Assembly: GCA_043228905.1 (NCBI GenBank)
Contig: JBHGNT010000001.1
Span: 186,001 to 250,000 of the forward strand
Source: Azolla caroliniana
Taxonomy: Eukaryota; Polypodiophyta
Reading direction: 5' to 3'
DNA length: 64,000 nt
Shown here in pieces: positions 1 to 11,329 of this stretch (position 1 is its first letter; each line of letters starts with the position of its first letter). Position numbers and translations under genes: made by a program. Under the pieces are notes generated by a model, which was given only the letters and a program-made list of their open reading frames with translations, made no database searches and was not told where the DNA came from.

Positions 1-2141
1 ATAACCATTCCGGGAGGGAGGAAGAGGAGGCCTACGAAGAGGCCGGGAACACGGTATGTCAGCACCATGGGAGAGGGTGTGGAGCGAGCCACCCTCTTGG
101 CTTGCGAAAGAAGACCCAGGATAAGGGTAAGAGATACAACGAGCCCGAGGAGGATCCTTCACACCGGTTCTAGAGACGCCGGTAGTCGGCTCGAGAGTCG
201 GCGTGAGCCCTAGAGTGATGATCGGTGGCAGCGAGGGGACGAAGGCAAAGAACTGCGGATGGGAGGTTTGCGAAGATCCTCACACCGATCCGGCTGTCAG
301 CCCGAGTGCCGACGTGAGTCCTATAGGAAAGGACGGTGGCGGCACGTGAACGTGACCAGCCGAAGAGGCTGATGTGGAGGACGGAGGAGACAAGCGTCAG
401 TGCCGCGACCTTACACACACCGGCCCTAGAGGCTCCGATGGTTGGCCCGAGTGCCGGTGTGAGGCCTAGAGCGACGGGCGGTGGCAGCGGCAAGGCGGGC
501 AAACCGAGGTCCCACGAAGATCCTCACACTGATCCGGCGGTCGGCCTGAGAGCCGGCGTGAGTCCTATAGGAAAGGACGGTGGTGGCAGGTGAACGGCAA
601 GGAGGTATGAGGCCGGCAAGGCGGCTACAGACCATCTCAGATCTTCCAGCAAGGTCAGTGGGCATAAGGAAGTCCGGTCCTACGAGATCCCCACACCGAA
701 CTAGAGACTCCGGCAGTTCGGCCAACATGGCAACATGAGACCGAGAGAGAAGGTTGGTGGCGGTGGGAAACGGGACCCGGCAACACGAAGGCTACGTGGA
801 AGACACGAGGAGAGTCGCGAAGGACTCCGATAGAAGACACCTGAATTTCGGCAAGCAGAGAAACGGAGTCCGGTCCTATGGGACCCTCACACTGATCCGG
901 AGACTCCGGCAGCCGGCTAACGGGAGTCGGTGTGAGACCTAGGGAGAAGGACGGTGGCGGCAGGGAACGGGACTCGGCGACACGAGATAGCAGATCGGGA
1001 GTCGGTAAAACGGGGGCGGATGGAGTGTGAAACCCTTACTGGCCAGTTATGGTTTCGAAAGGAGTCGGTAGGGGCAAACACGGGGAGGTGTGTCGGGCCG
1101 GAAAGGCACACCTAGGGAGGAACAAGAGTCTCGCAAGTGGCCATCGCGGGCCGGATCGAAGCGTGACTATGGGACGGTGTTCGGCATGGGCGGTGCCGAA
1201 CAAAGGAAGCGGAAGACGGCACAAGGGAGGTGCCGGGAACGAGGTGACGAGTGCATAGTGGACTGCACAGGGTCGGAGTCAGGGGATGACAAGGGAGTTC
1301 GGAGGAGGATCCTCCACACTTGCTTCATATATCTCGGCAGCTAAGTCAGAGTAGCGAAGACTGACACGACAAGCCCGGGATGACAAGTTGGTGGGGGCGA
1401 GGGGAAGATGGCAAGCGCAAGACTCAGGACCTGTTGCAGTAGCGCAAAATGGGAAGGGCCAAGCGGGCTACTACGGGGTGTTCCTCGGATGCGGAGGACA
1501 CCAGTATGCGGATGAGCGGCGATGCACGATCTAGCCGGGAAAGGGGCCGACAAGGGAACCAGAGTGCGACACAGGCAGTGCCAAACAACAGACGAGGGAA
1601 TGCGGCACACGGAGGTGCCGGAGCGAAAAGGCGAGCGCGAAGATGGGTTGCACGGTTCGGAGGTAGCGCGTAGAAGGCCAAAGAAGGATCCTCCACACCG
1701 TTCCGGAGACCATGGCGGTTCGAGCCGACGTGGCGACGTAAGACCATGGAGAAGGAAGGTGGCGGTGAGAGGACGAAGGCAACGGGAAACAACATGGGAC
1801 GGCAATCAGGACAACACGAATGGTCGACGGAGGCCAAGCGGGCCACTACGGGCGTTCCTCAAGCGGAGGACATCGGGCATACGGCGGAGAGCGGGGCGTG
1901 CATACGACCGAACAAGGGCCAGCGGAAGTACGCGTACTACGGAGATCGCGGCGAAGGATCCATCGACGGGTCGAACGAGCCTACGAGGAGGTAAGCGCGA
2001 AGGAAGAACCGAAGTCGACGATTCAAACCGGCAGCGAGTCGGGATGCGGATTACGGTTGACTGGTTTCTCACTGGCCGAAATCTCTCACCCTTCACCGGA
2101 TTTGGCACGTACCAGTGGACGTGCGGTTTGGTGGGGGCGGA
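1..2141 (+). mobile_element. Internal region (3' part) of Ty3-type LTR element E
   Basis: This GC-rich stretch runs into a polypurine tract (GGTTTGGTGGGGGCGGA, ending at 2141) directly before an LTR, so it is the interior of a + strand element whose 5' part lies outside the window. The last ~40 bases (GGCACGTACCAGTGGACGTG and the tract) are nearly the same as the 3' internal end of element C. No retroviral domain is visible in any frame. Instead there are degenerate repeats of roughly 100-210 bp, each with a core like CCTCACACCGATCCGG, then a GTGAG..CCTA block and GGACGGTGGCGGCA, near 151, 274, 409, 519, 687, 881 and 1687. It looks like a non-autonomous (LARD-like) interior. Confidence 0.6.
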
Positions 2142-2946
2142 TGTCGTGAAGAATTTCGGCCAGAGGCGGAAACCGGGAAATATTGGCTACATCGACGAGG
2201 TGCAGCATGTGTGCTCACCCTTGTACATTTAGTGTGAATAACGAGGGCGCCTTTATGCCGCCGAAGAGTAGTCAAGTCGGGACAGAGAATCCCATGTAAG
2301 TTGGGATTTATCCCACATTGTAATGCATCTCCCTCCTTGTTCTATAAAAGGAAGGGAGCGCCTCTTGTGAAGGGGTTGCCCATTTTTGCATTCGTAGGGT
2401 ATACCGCTAGAGGAAGAAACATTCTCCCTTCCTCTTTCTTTCCCCTTGTTTACGGTTTCGTTTCTTTTCTCTGCTTCTTCCTCTTCGTTGTTTTGAGTAT
2501 CGAGCCTTGGCATCTCGTGTTCTTGTTTTCTGCCCATTCTCTGTGCAAGACCCCGCTCGGCACGACAAGCCCGAGAGCTCCCCCCGACCGGTGGCTTGGC
2601 AGGTGACGACTGTTGTAACCTGAGCTACTTAGGTTGGGCTCGATACCAGTATTGTATCTTAGTCTTGTAATATATGCATGGAGGGTTCTACGCACCGGTG
2701 TTTGTGTGGGTGTTTTGGTTTTCTCTTACCTCCGTTTTTGTACATAAGGGCGTGAGTTGGGTCGGCGTAGTGTGTGTGTGTGTGTGTGTGTGTGAGTCGG
2801 TGCCAAGCGCACGCTCTCTCTCTTTCTCTCTACCGTTCGGTTGCTTCCGGAACGCGTCCGAAATCATCTTCTCGGCTTCCCTTCTTCCCTCGTCCGAGAC
2901 CCCCGTGGTCCCGCCCTTCTACACGCACGCGCGAAACTTCGCGACA
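2142..2946 (+). repeat. 3' LTR of element E
   Basis: The LTR begins TGTCGTGAAG right after the polypurine tract and ends CTTCGCGACA, so its ends form an imperfect 10-bp inverted repeat with TG..CA tips. A TATA box (TCTATAAAAGG) lies at 2341-2351 and a (TG)n run at about 2770-2794. The terminal sequence matches that of the LTRs of elements A, B and C in the opposite orientation. The partner LTR is outside the window, so the target duplication cannot be checked. Confidence 0.7.
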
Positions 2947-3231
2947 ACGCGCTCTATACCTATGCATATACATGTACTGTATTCCATGTGTTGTATGTAT
3001 TGTAATTTTTACTTATGGCATGTGTATATGTAAGTATGCGATATGTGGGTATATGTTCTATATATATGCATATGTGTGTACCGTATGTATTATATCATAT
3101 ATGTATGGGATGTGTGTGTACATACATGTATGTATGTGTTATGTGTGTGTATTGTATTGCATGTGTATATATGTATGTTTTGTGTGTGTGTGTGTGTATG
3201 TATCTAGATATTGTATTTCGGGCGATGCTAG
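2947..3231. repeat. TG/TA-rich simple repeat
   Basis: Degenerate TGTA/TATG microsatellite DNA follows the LTR of element E. It yields Cys/Tyr/Met-rich open frames that are artefacts of the repeat. No gene is seen. Confidence 0.75.
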
Positions 3232-3722
3232 ATGCATTATGTAATGATTGAGGAAAGCTTGGTGGAATCATTAAGGATGAAGTGGGACGATGCTAAGAGG
3301 ACAACGCTAGAATACTACATTGCAAATGTCAATCTTGAATGTTGGTCTCAATATAAAGCAAGAATGCCTATTGATCGTATCCAACCTTATCTCATTACCA
3401 ATATGAGTAGTAATGCTCGTAGATCCCTTACATTACTTTGCGCTCGATCTCACAAGTTAGGTATTGAAGTTGTATCATGGTATCAAATGTAACGAATTTG
3501 AAGGCAAAGTATGTAATGAATGCATGGTAGAGGATGAATGTCACTTGCTCTTCACATTCTCGACATATAGTGCAATTCACTGAAGATATGCTAACATACT
3601 AAGAGGGAGTGATAACTTAAGTGCCATACTTAAGACACCGCCTAGAAGGTTGAGCTCATATGTGTATGCTTTACTCACACATAGAGACTTTGTGCTTCAA
3701 TGTATGAATACCCCTTCTTAAG
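3232..3722 (+). pseudogene. LINE (non-LTR retrotransposon) 3' fragment, zinc-binding RT C-terminus
   Basis: The open frame at 3232-3492 contains ARRSLTLLCARSHKLGIEV, which resembles the C-terminal region of plant LINE reverse transcriptases. After an in-frame stop, a second stretch encodes a Cys-x2-Cys...EDECHLLF zinc-binding pattern (zf-RVT type), and the similarity continues to about 3722 (TPPRRLSSYVYALLTHRDFV). The reverse transcriptase core is missing, so this is a 5'-truncated, decayed copy. It differs from the LINE at 31397-39130. It has no visible link to the LTR elements apart from lying between E and C. Confidence 0.6.
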
Positions 3723-4414
3723 AAGGAGACACATATCAAGACCATATTTGTACTCTGGTCCCATAGGTCAAAATTGGCCTCTTTATAGACGATAAAAATT
3801 CTATTCTAATTCTAATTGTATTGTATATATTGTATATATGGCACGTGTATGTATGTACATATTGTATTGTAGGTATTGTGTGTATGACATGTGAGTATGT
3901 ACGGTATGTGTTATGTGTTTGTGTGTATGTTCTATGTATGTGCATATGTATGCATCATATTGCATGTGTATGTATGTGTTATATGAGTGTGTGTGTGCGC
4001 ACACGTGTGTCTGTGTACGTGTGTGAATATGTTCTATATATGTGCTATTGTATGTATGTATTATATGTACAACATGTGTGCATATGATGTGTATGTGTTA
4101 TGTGTGTGTATGTTCTATATATGTGCATATGTATTGTATTGCATGCATATATATGTATGTGTTACGTGTACATGTGTATGTATGTACATATTGTATTTTA
4201 TTAATTGTATATATGGGATGTGTGTATGTATTGAATTGCATGTGCATGTATGTACATATTGTATTGTATTACATGTGTTGTATGTACATATTGTATATAT
4301 GGCATGTCTGTAAGTTTAGATGTCTATATTGAATCCATTGTGTTGAATGAATATATGTATGTACATGTATGAATGTACATACATATGTAATATGTAATGT
4401 ATGTATGTGTACGT
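3723..4414. repeat. TG/TA-rich simple repeat flanking element C
   Basis: A short A/T-rich tail of the LINE fragment is followed from about 3815 by long degenerate TATG/TGTA repeats. Element C is inserted at the end of this tract: ACGT at 4411-4414 precedes its left LTR and recurs at 30180-30183 after its right LTR. Confidence 0.7.
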
Positions 4415-5034
4415 TGTCGTGTTGTTACGCTCTCGCGTGTGGAATGAGGTGGGACCGCGGGGGTCCTGAACCAAGGAGCGTGAGACAAAAGAGGGACAAC
4501 GATTCATAGAAACACGGGGAGAGAGAGAGGGAATAGAAGATTCAATTACTATGTCAATAATGATTACAAACGGCAACCCGACAACAGACCCAAAACGGAG
4601 GTCCCACGCACACACACAGACGACACAGAGAACGCACGATGGAGCCTCTACTGGAAGCACATGGGCTCACGTGCAACAGAGGTAACCGACACAAAAACGT
4701 AGTGGAGAGCAACAGTGGAGGAGGAGAGAGCTCGGTCCCAGTCCGGTAGCACTTCGTCCTCGCCAAAACGCGATATTTTCTTCTTCTTCTCCCCTCCCTT
4801 TTATAGGTCGCCGAGGAGGCCGTTACATCAAAACACATCAACTTTATTCTCTGTCCTTTCGGACAGAGATACACATCGATTCCCTAGACAATTAATACCC
4901 TTCCTAGTACATATGTACATCTGCCGATCTATCCCTAGCTATGTACAATTCATAAACACACGTGCGCACGCGAAAGGGGGCTGGGTCACGCCTCCTCCCC
5001 TTGAATCCTCCTAGGAGCGGTTTTCTCCACGACA
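4415..5034 (-). repeat. 3' LTR of element C
   Basis: 620 bp, about 93% identical by eye to 29560-30179. A TATA box for the - strand lies at about 4796-4807 (CCTATAAAAGG on the - strand). The adjacent internal sequence at 5035-5051 is the polypurine tract (GGTTTGATGGGGGTGGA on the - strand). Confidence 0.85.
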
Positions 5035-5089
5035 TCCACCCCCATCAAACCGCACGTCCACTGGTACGTGCCAGGCAGGAACAACCTTG

Positions 5090-5650
5090 GCGAAAACCGG
5101 CCCTAGGTCACTCGTCGTTTTCCGAACCCTCGCCTTCCCCGACTCGGACATCGCCACCGCCACCGGTTCCTCCTCGTGCCGTTTCTTGAAGATCTTGACC
5201 CTCTTGCCGGCCATTGGTACCGCTATCCGCGTCCCATCGAGCTCCGCGAGATGATACGTGCCATTGTCGTTCGCGCTTGTCACCGTGTAGGGTCCGAACC
5301 ATCTCCTCGCAAACTTATGCACCGCCTTGTGCTGATTATCGAGGCTACTGTCGTACACCAACACCCAGTCGCCTTCCTCGATCTTCTTCGGTCTCAACCA
5401 ATGTGTTCCGTCGAACCAGCCCTTATTCCTTTCGCGCGCCGTATGCAGCTTCGCCATCGCTTGCTCCATGTCCTCCGGTCGTCGATCGAGCTGCCGAATC
5501 CGCGCCGCCAGCAACTCTTCCCGGTTCATCTCGTCCTTCCAATCCACTGCGACCCACGAAGTGATCGTCCGTGCCATCGGCATAATCGACTTTTGCCCAT
5601 ACATTAACTCCGCCGGCATGAACCCTGTCACCGAACTGTGCATAGTCCGA
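5090..5650 (-). pseudogene. Element C integrase C-terminal part
   Basis: The - strand frame encodes the end of a Ty3/gypsy integrase: HSSVTGFMPAELMYGQKS, then LRPKKIEEGDWVLVYDSSLD, ARRWFGPYTVTSANDNGTYH and AGKRVKIFKKRHEEEP. The ARRWFGPY block is the GPY/F module of Ty3/gypsy integrases. The frame runs on past the usual end into the LTR because of a shift; another frame holds the expected ending (GEGEGSENDE, stop at 5108). It is cut at 5650 by the LTR of element A. The upstream part of this integrase is at 24347 and beyond, but about 270 bp of it occurs on both sides of A. Confidence 0.75.
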
Positions 5651-6275
5651 TGTCGCGTTGTTACGCGCGTTCGTGTAGAAAGGGGTGGGACCACGGGGGT
5701 CTTGGACCGAGGAGCGAGAGAGAGAGAGATTCACCGACACGTAGAAGCGAGAAAGAGAGATATAGAACGTAACGCTTAATTATTATGGCAATAGATTACA
5801 AACTCCGACAGTTACAACCGACAAAGCGGCGACGGACCCGACACAGGGACCCTACTCACGCACACCGACGACAGTCACACGACTCAAAGAAACAGGAGGG
5901 GGAAAGGGAGCGACCCTACTGAAAGCACACGAGCTGTCCACGAAGCAGAGGCAGCGACCTCCCGACACCCGCAGAGAGCGACGAAGAGAGACGAAGAGAG
6001 AGAGCTCTGCCTTCCGTTTTGCAGCAACCTCCTCTCCTCCCAACGCGCAATATTTCCTTTTCTCTTGTCCTCTTCCCTTTATTCCCTGTCCCTCTACCCC
6101 CCCGTCTGACAGAGATACGCACAATCCCCTGATAAATGCGTGCCACTTCGTATTTTCACCCACCGATCCGTTTATGAATCGGGTACAAAGTATACAGTCA
6201 CGCGTCCATCTGTGTAAGAGCCGGTTCACGCGCCTTTCTCTCCGATTCCGCCTATGGCTGGTTTTCTTCACGACA
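5651..6275 (-). repeat. 3' LTR of element A
   Basis: 625 bp, begins TGTCGCGTTG and ends CTTCACGACA. The next internal bases are the polypurine tract (GGTTTGGTGGGGGTGGA on the - strand) shared with elements B, C and E. No clear TATAAA is seen, only AATAAAGGG at the matching place. Confidence 0.8.
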
Positions 6276-6342
6276 TCCACCCCCACCAAACCGCGCATCC
6301 ACCGGCATGCGCCAGAGACAGGTAGATACTGAAGAAAACCGA

Positions 6343-6825
6343 CCTCACTCGTTGCTCTCCGATTCTCCGTCGGGCCCGAACTGATCGTCGTTGTCGCTCC
6401 CGCTCGCAGGCTCCGGCTTGTCTTCGAACCGCTTTTTGAACACTTTGATCTGCTTCCCGGCCACTAGCACCGCTAACCGTGTCCCGTAGGGCCTGAACCA
6501 CCTCCTGGCAAACTTTCGCACCGCCTTGTGCTGATTGTCGAGGCTACTATCGTATACCAAGACCCAGTCGCCTTCCTCGATCTTCTTTGGTCGCAACCGG
6601 TGCGTCCGGTTGAACCGGGTCTTGTTTCACTCCCTTGCCGCTCGCAGCTTTTCCTTCGCCTGTATCATGTCCTCCGGCCTCCGCTCGAGTTGTCGGATCC
6701 GCGCTGCCAGCAACTCCTTCCGGCTCATTTCGTCCTTCCAATCTATCGCCGCCCACGAAGAAACCGTCTGTTCCACCGGCATGATCGGCTTTTGTCCGTA
6801 CATTAGCTCCGCCGGCATAAACCCT
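6343..6825 (-). pseudogene. Element A integrase C-terminus, first copy
   Basis: On the - strand this encodes the integrase end: MPAELMYGQKPIMPVEQTVS, RKELLAARIRQLERRPEDMI, LRPKKIEEGDWVLVYDSSLD, then KVFKKRFEDKPEP and a stop at about 6343. About 60 bases (the IVTSANDNGTYHLAELD part of the GPY/F module) are deleted, and there is a frame break near 6630. It ends abruptly at 6825 (GCATAAACCCT), where an inverted integrase piece begins. A second copy of the same gene end follows at 6961. Confidence 0.7.
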
Positions 6826-6960
6826 AGGCGTCAAACTCTCCCTCACCACGGCGTACAATCCGGAAGCGAACGGAAAGGTGGAACGTGGGCACAGACCGAT
6901 TGTAAAGCCGTTGGTGCGTGCATGTGGTGGGCAAGTCGGAAATTGGCCGCGACTCCTTCC
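6826..6960 (+). pseudogene. Inverted integrase fragment
   Basis: In contrast to its surroundings this 135-bp piece reads as integrase on the + strand: VKLSLTTAYNPEANGKVERG, then HRPIVKPLVRACGG and QVGNWPRLLP. It matches, in opposite orientation, the integrase core encoded on the - strand at about 7510-7640. The QVGNWPRLLP stretch it carries is missing from that copy. It ends at 6960, directly before the stop codon of the second integrase copy (6961-6963). Confidence 0.75.
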
Positions 6961-8485
6961 TTACTCGTTGCTCTCCGGTTCTCCGCCGGATCCGAACTTA
7001 TCGTCGTCGTTGCTCTCGCTCGCAGGCTCCGGCTCGTCTTCGAACCGCTTTTTGAACGCTTTGATCCGCTTTCTGGCCACCGGCACCGCTAACCATGTTC
7101 CGTCGAGTTCCGCGAGGTGGTACGTGCCATTGTCGTTCGCGCTCGTCACTATATAGGGCCCGAACCATCTCCTAGCAAACTTCCGCACCGCCTTGCGCTG
7201 ATTGTCGAGGCTGTTGTCGTATACTAAGACCCAGTCGCCTTCCTCGATCTTCTTTGGTCGCAATCGGTGCGTCCGGTTGAACCGGATCTTGTTCCGCTCT
7301 CTTACCGCTCGCAGCCTTTCCTTCGCCCGTATCACATCCTCCGGCCTCCACTCGAGTTGTCGAATCCGCGCCGCCAGCAACTCCTCCTGGCTCATTTCGT
7401 CCTTCCAATCTATCACCGCCCACGAAGAAACCGTCCGCTCCACCGGCATGATCGGCTTTTGTCTGTACATCAGCTCCGCCGGCATAAACCCTGTCACCAA
7501 ACTGTGCGTAGTCTGGTCTGCCCACAATGCCCACCGCATGCACGCACCAATGCCTTTACAATCGGCCCGTGCCCACGTTCTACCTTTCCATTCGCCTCCG
7601 GGCTGTATGCCGTAGTGAGGGAGAGTTTGACGCCTAGCCGGTCAAACAGCTCCTCAGCTTCCCGCGCATCCAGCTCTCCCCGGTCCGCCACGATCCTCCC
7701 GACGCACCCGTACCGGCACACTACCTCTTCGACCAGGAATCGGCATACCGCCGCGGTTGTCTTGCTTTGCAGTGCACGACCTTCCACCTGGTTCGTTAAG
7801 TCTTCCCGTGCAAGCACCAGGTATCGCATTTGTCCTACCCCCATCGGCATCGTCACCAAGTCCACCATCCACTTGAAATGGACCGTAGGCAGTAGGTCGG
7901 GTGTAGCTCGTCCCGGTGTCGGACTACGGAGTGCACCTGACAGCTTTCGCAGATTGTTACGAACCGGTGCACGTCTTGGTATAGCCCTGGCCACCAGTAC
8001 TTCTCCTTCAGCTTCTCGAACGTGGCCCACGTTCCGCGGTGTCCGGCCCATGGGCTCTCGTGGAATGCCGCCAATAGTTTTCTCTGTTCTTCTTTCTTCG
8101 CTACTACTTGGAGCGGGGTGCCGCTTCTCTTCTTTGGGTGTTTCCATATGCACCCGTCCCGCAGGAAGAGTCGGTACGCCTTCCTCCGTATCCGGCTCGC
8201 CTCCTCTCTCGCCCATGCTGCGTCCGGCGTTATCGTTTGTAAGAACCTCCCGATTTGGAGCCACTCCCCATCGTACCCGCTTTCGTCAAATTCGTTAAGC
8301 GCCGGAGTGTTCCCTTTCCTTCTCGTCGTTACGTTAGCCGACCCGAAGAAGTCCTCGCCGACCTCTTCGTCCTCCGAAACCATGTCGTCTTTGTTGTTGA
8401 ACCTTGACCTCGAAAGCATGTCGGCCATGGCGTTGTCCTTTCCGGAGATGTGCCGTATCTCCGGGTTCAGGGACTTAATGTACGC
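6961..8485 (-). pseudogene. Element A RNase H end and integrase, second copy
   Basis: Reading down from 8485 the - strand encodes the end of RNase H (IKSLNPEIRHISG, then AMADMLSRSRF), a zinc-binding H..H..C-x2-C integrase domain (HESPWAGHRG, then FVTICESCQVHS), and an integrase core (DLTNQVEGRAL, IVADRGELDAREAEELFDRL, SLTTAYSPEANGKVERGHGP). After a break near 7510-7540 it continues with the C-terminus (FMPAELMYRQKPIMPVERTV, ARRWFGPYIVTSANDNGTYH), stop at 6961. Frame changes occur near 7860 and 7530. The sequence upstream (RT and most of RNase H) is absent; the LTR of element B starts instead. Confidence 0.75.
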
Positions 8486-9480
8486 TGTCGTGAAGATCCG
8501 TCACTACGCGCGGATCGTGAGGCGGAACCGTCGGGGTTCTGGACCGGAAGGATTCAAAGTCGGTAAAAGCTTTGGCGCAAGCTTTAGCGAGAAAGTACTT
8601 AAGATAGATTGGGAAAGAGAGAAGTTGAGAGAGATTGATTGAACTTTTAACTTTAGATTTAAGAAACAAGTTACACGATCAATTTGATAACGAATTTCTT
8701 CCTCTTAATTTTCATAAAAAAAAACCGTGTTTTTTCTCCTCCCCCTTCCTTCTTTTATAGATGCTCTCATGCATATGATGCATGTGAGGGTACAAGACAT
8801 GCATAAATTGCATGTTTGCCATTTGGCGCTTATGTATTACATGTGGTGCATGATAACCATGTCACTCATTTTAGCTCTCATGTATGAGAATTTACATCTA
8901 AAAGTACAATGATAGAAATATAATTTTAACTAAATAGCATGGCTTAATGGTAAGCCAATTGACTCATAACTCGGAGGTGCAAGGTTCGAATCCTTACTTC
9001 CCCTCCTTGTATATGTATATTTGAATATATATTTATATAGTCGCCGGATGCCGTCGGTTACCGGTGCGTCGCCGGATGCCGTCAGATCACCGTCTCCATC
9101 GCCGGTTTTGGTTGGCCAAAACCGTTTACGAGTAGCTAGCCCACCTCCACTCTTAGTTCAAGTTACCTTGAACTCTCTACGCTCCACACATAGACACAAA
9201 GATAATATCTTTTGCTCCACCTTATATATGATGAGAGCCGTATTTGTCGTGCCTATGTGGGATATCTCACAATTTTCTCTTTTCTTTTCACAAACTTTAT
9301 ACCCTCATATCTTGACATTTAGTTGTCCATTTCTCATGTAATAAAGTGCATTTGAAACCTCCATCATTTTGTACTTAAATATTAAAAATGTTATCTTCAC
9401 AATTATTGTATTATGTGATTCATACTCGATTTCGTACGTTTTATGGGATTTTCACACTATTGCCGAAAATCTTCGCGACA
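8486..9480 (-). repeat. 3' LTR of element B
   Basis: 995 bp, TGTCGTGAAGAT...ATCTTCGCGACA. A - strand TATA box lies at about 8751-8760 (TATAAAAG on the - strand). A tRNA-like block is embedded at about 8935-9005. The polypurine tract follows at 9481. Confidence 0.85.
8935..9005 (+). other. tRNA-like sequence inside B LTR
   Basis: On the + strand the LTR carries a perfect D-arm-like GGCTTAATGGTAAGCC (8941-8956), an anticodon-loop-like CTCATAA (would be CAU, Met) and a perfect B-box GGTTCGAATCC (8983-8993). The anticodon stem and the acceptor stem do not pair, so it is not called a tRNA gene. The same block is in the other LTR at 20700-20768. Confidence 0.5.
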
Positions 9481-9552
9481 TCCACCCCCACCAAACCGCA
9501 CGTCCTCCGGTACGTGCCAAGAAGAGAGAAAGTGAGATTTCGGCTACGATGA

Positions 9553-10262
9553 TCAATTAGATTCCTCCATGTCTTCATTTTCATCCGGCCTATTATGTTC
9601 ATCGTCGAGGTAATCGAGGTCAGGATCCTTGTCATGTCTTTTCTTGAAAATCTTTACTCTTTTTCCCGCAATGGGTACGGCCAACCTTGATCCGTCTAGT
9701 TCCGCAAGGTGGTATGTGGCATTATCGTTGGCACTTGTCACCACATACGGACCGAACCATCTTCTTGCGAACTTCCTTGTTGTACTATGTTGATTGTCAA
9801 GGGTGTTGTCGTAAACCAAAACCCAATCCCCTTCTTCAATCTTCTTGGGACGAAGTCGATGCGTGTTGTCGAACCGAACTTTGTTCTTTACTCGGGCTGC
9901 CTTCATCATCTTTCGCGCTTTTTCTAAATCTTCAGGTCTTCTTTCAAGTTGCCTTATCCGCGCCGCTAATAACTCTTCTCGGCTCATCTCGTTCTCCCAC
10001 GGTATCGCTACCCATGAGGCGATCGTCCTTTCGATGGGCATAATCGGCTTTTGTCCATACATAAGCTCCGTCGGCATATACCTTGTCACCGAGCTATGTG
10101 TCGTTCTATCGGCCCACAAGGCATAGGGTAATAGTCGTGGCCAATTCCCGACTCGACCGTTGCATGCCCGTACGATGGCTTTAACGATAGGTCCATGCCC
10201 TCGCTCGATCTTCCCATTTGCTTCCGGATTGTAGGCAGTCGTTGAAGGCGTGGAGGGTTTGC
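9553..10262 (-). pseudogene. Element B integrase C-terminal half
   Basis: The - strand encodes AYNPEANGK and the following integrase core end, then WADRTTHSSVTRYMPTELMY, the EELLAARIRQLERRPEDLEK helix region, LRPKKIEEGDWVLVYDNTLD and a GPY/F module (ARRWFGPYVVTSANDNATYH), with a stop at 9553. The zinc-binding domain and the first two catalytic Asp regions of integrase are missing: near 10262 the sequence jumps directly from the RNase H tail to the third part of the core. B therefore could not make a working integrase. Confidence 0.75.
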
Positions 10263-10267
10263 GTGTC

Positions 10268-10884
10268 CTAGTCTTCCGCCGACAATCGAGCTATCTTGAA
10301 GAAGTCGAGGGCGACATCTTCATCTTCTGAAACCATGTTACTTCCATTTGAAAATCTTGCCCTCGACAGCATGTCAGCCATGGCGTTCTTCTTCCCTGCA
10401 ATGTGACGGATCTCTGGGTTTAAAGACTTGATGTAGGCGATCCACCTTAGCATAGCAAGATCTGCGGTCGCACTTCCCGAGACCATTCCGAGAATTGGGA
10501 GACAATCTGTCTCTATTATCACTTTTGACCCGATCAGGTAATCTTTGTCCGTCTTCACTGCTGACTTGGGCATATCTTTGTTGTCGTTCGCTGAGAACCT
10601 TTGCTCCGAACCGGATGGCATATCGCGCATTATCTTCACCTTCTTGATTGATGACCCACCCGATTCCGGTTGGGCTCGTATCTACGGTCACGTAAATTGG
10701 TTTCCCTTCGGCATAGTCGGCCTTCCTTAGTGCCGGAGCTTCAAGAAGCAGTTTCTTTAATCTTCGCATCGCCTTTGTGTGCTCGTCTCTCCATTCGAAC
10801 TTTATTCTTTTCTTTAGTAGTCCATATAACGGTTCGGCGACATGAGCGTAGTGAGGAATCCATATATGATAAAACGCGCACGCT
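10268..10884 (-). pseudogene. Element B RT thumb/RNase H, downstream of D insertion
   Basis: The frame resumes after element D with GACAFYHIWIPHYAHVAEPL, then an RNase H-type domain (PIYVTVDTSPTGIGWVINQE), KVIIETDCLPILGM and KSLNPEIRHIAGKKNAMADM. A frame shift lies near 10620 (RYAQVSS.. against the following frame), and a stop is at 10268. FLG at 16560 and GACAFYH here were contiguous before D inserted: removing D and one CTTGG copy restores the codon order. Compare the uninterrupted equivalent in element C near 26040. Confidence 0.8.
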
Positions 10885-10889
10885 CCAAG

Positions 10890-10993
10890 TGTCATGAACA
10901 GTACTGAGACAGAGAAGGAATTAGTACTAAACGAAGGATTAGTACTATGAGCGGTGTGGAACTTCTTCGAGAGAAGGAAGAAGTGAGCGAGAC

Positions 10994-11034
<41 letters not shown>

Positions 11035-11329
11035 TGATAAGAAAGATATTTATTATATGAAGAGAATATACAACGGTGGCTAAAAGGCTTAAGACTGGCG
11101 TTGAACCAATTTGATTCAACATAATGCCTAGTGCCCTCTTTTATAGTGTTTTCAGGAGTAATCCTGAAGCTTCTAGAATGTTCCAGAGAAATCTGGAATA
11201 TACACTAATTTCCTATAATAAAATGTAAATGAAAATAATATCCTACGTATTACAATAGATGTTCTAATGGTCAAGAGCTCGACCCATATAACCTAAGGTC
11301 ATGGGTTCGAGTCTTGCCATATCATGACA
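10890..11329 (-). repeat. 3' LTR of element D
   Basis: 440 bp, TGTCATGAACAG...ATCATGACA. It contains a (GA)n run longer than in the 5' LTR, a - strand TATA box (TATAAAAGAG, 11136-11145) and an antisense tRNA-like block with A-box-like (11264-11280) and B-box-like GGGTTCGAGTC (11303-11313) sequences. The pol stop codon (11322-11324) lies inside the LTR. Confidence 0.93.

Noticed and set aside
170-2232. Arg/Gly-rich frames on both strands in the element E interior, up to 236 codons
   Set aside because: They follow from high GC and degenerate repeats; frames change between repeat copies and no domain is seen.
2674-3251. Cys/Tyr/Met/Val-rich open frames
   Set aside because: Translations of TG/TA microsatellites; the same kind recur at 3821-4332, 40148-40919, 41618-41982, 48167-48480 and 62676-63147.
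7267-8298. 343-codon + strand frame
   Set aside because: Antisense of the element A integrase, whose motifs are clear on the - strand. The 324-codon frame at 24062-25036 is rejected for the same reason.
8935-9005. tRNA-Met(CAU) gene
   Set aside because: Anticodon and acceptor stems do not pair; kept only as a tRNA-like block in an LTR.
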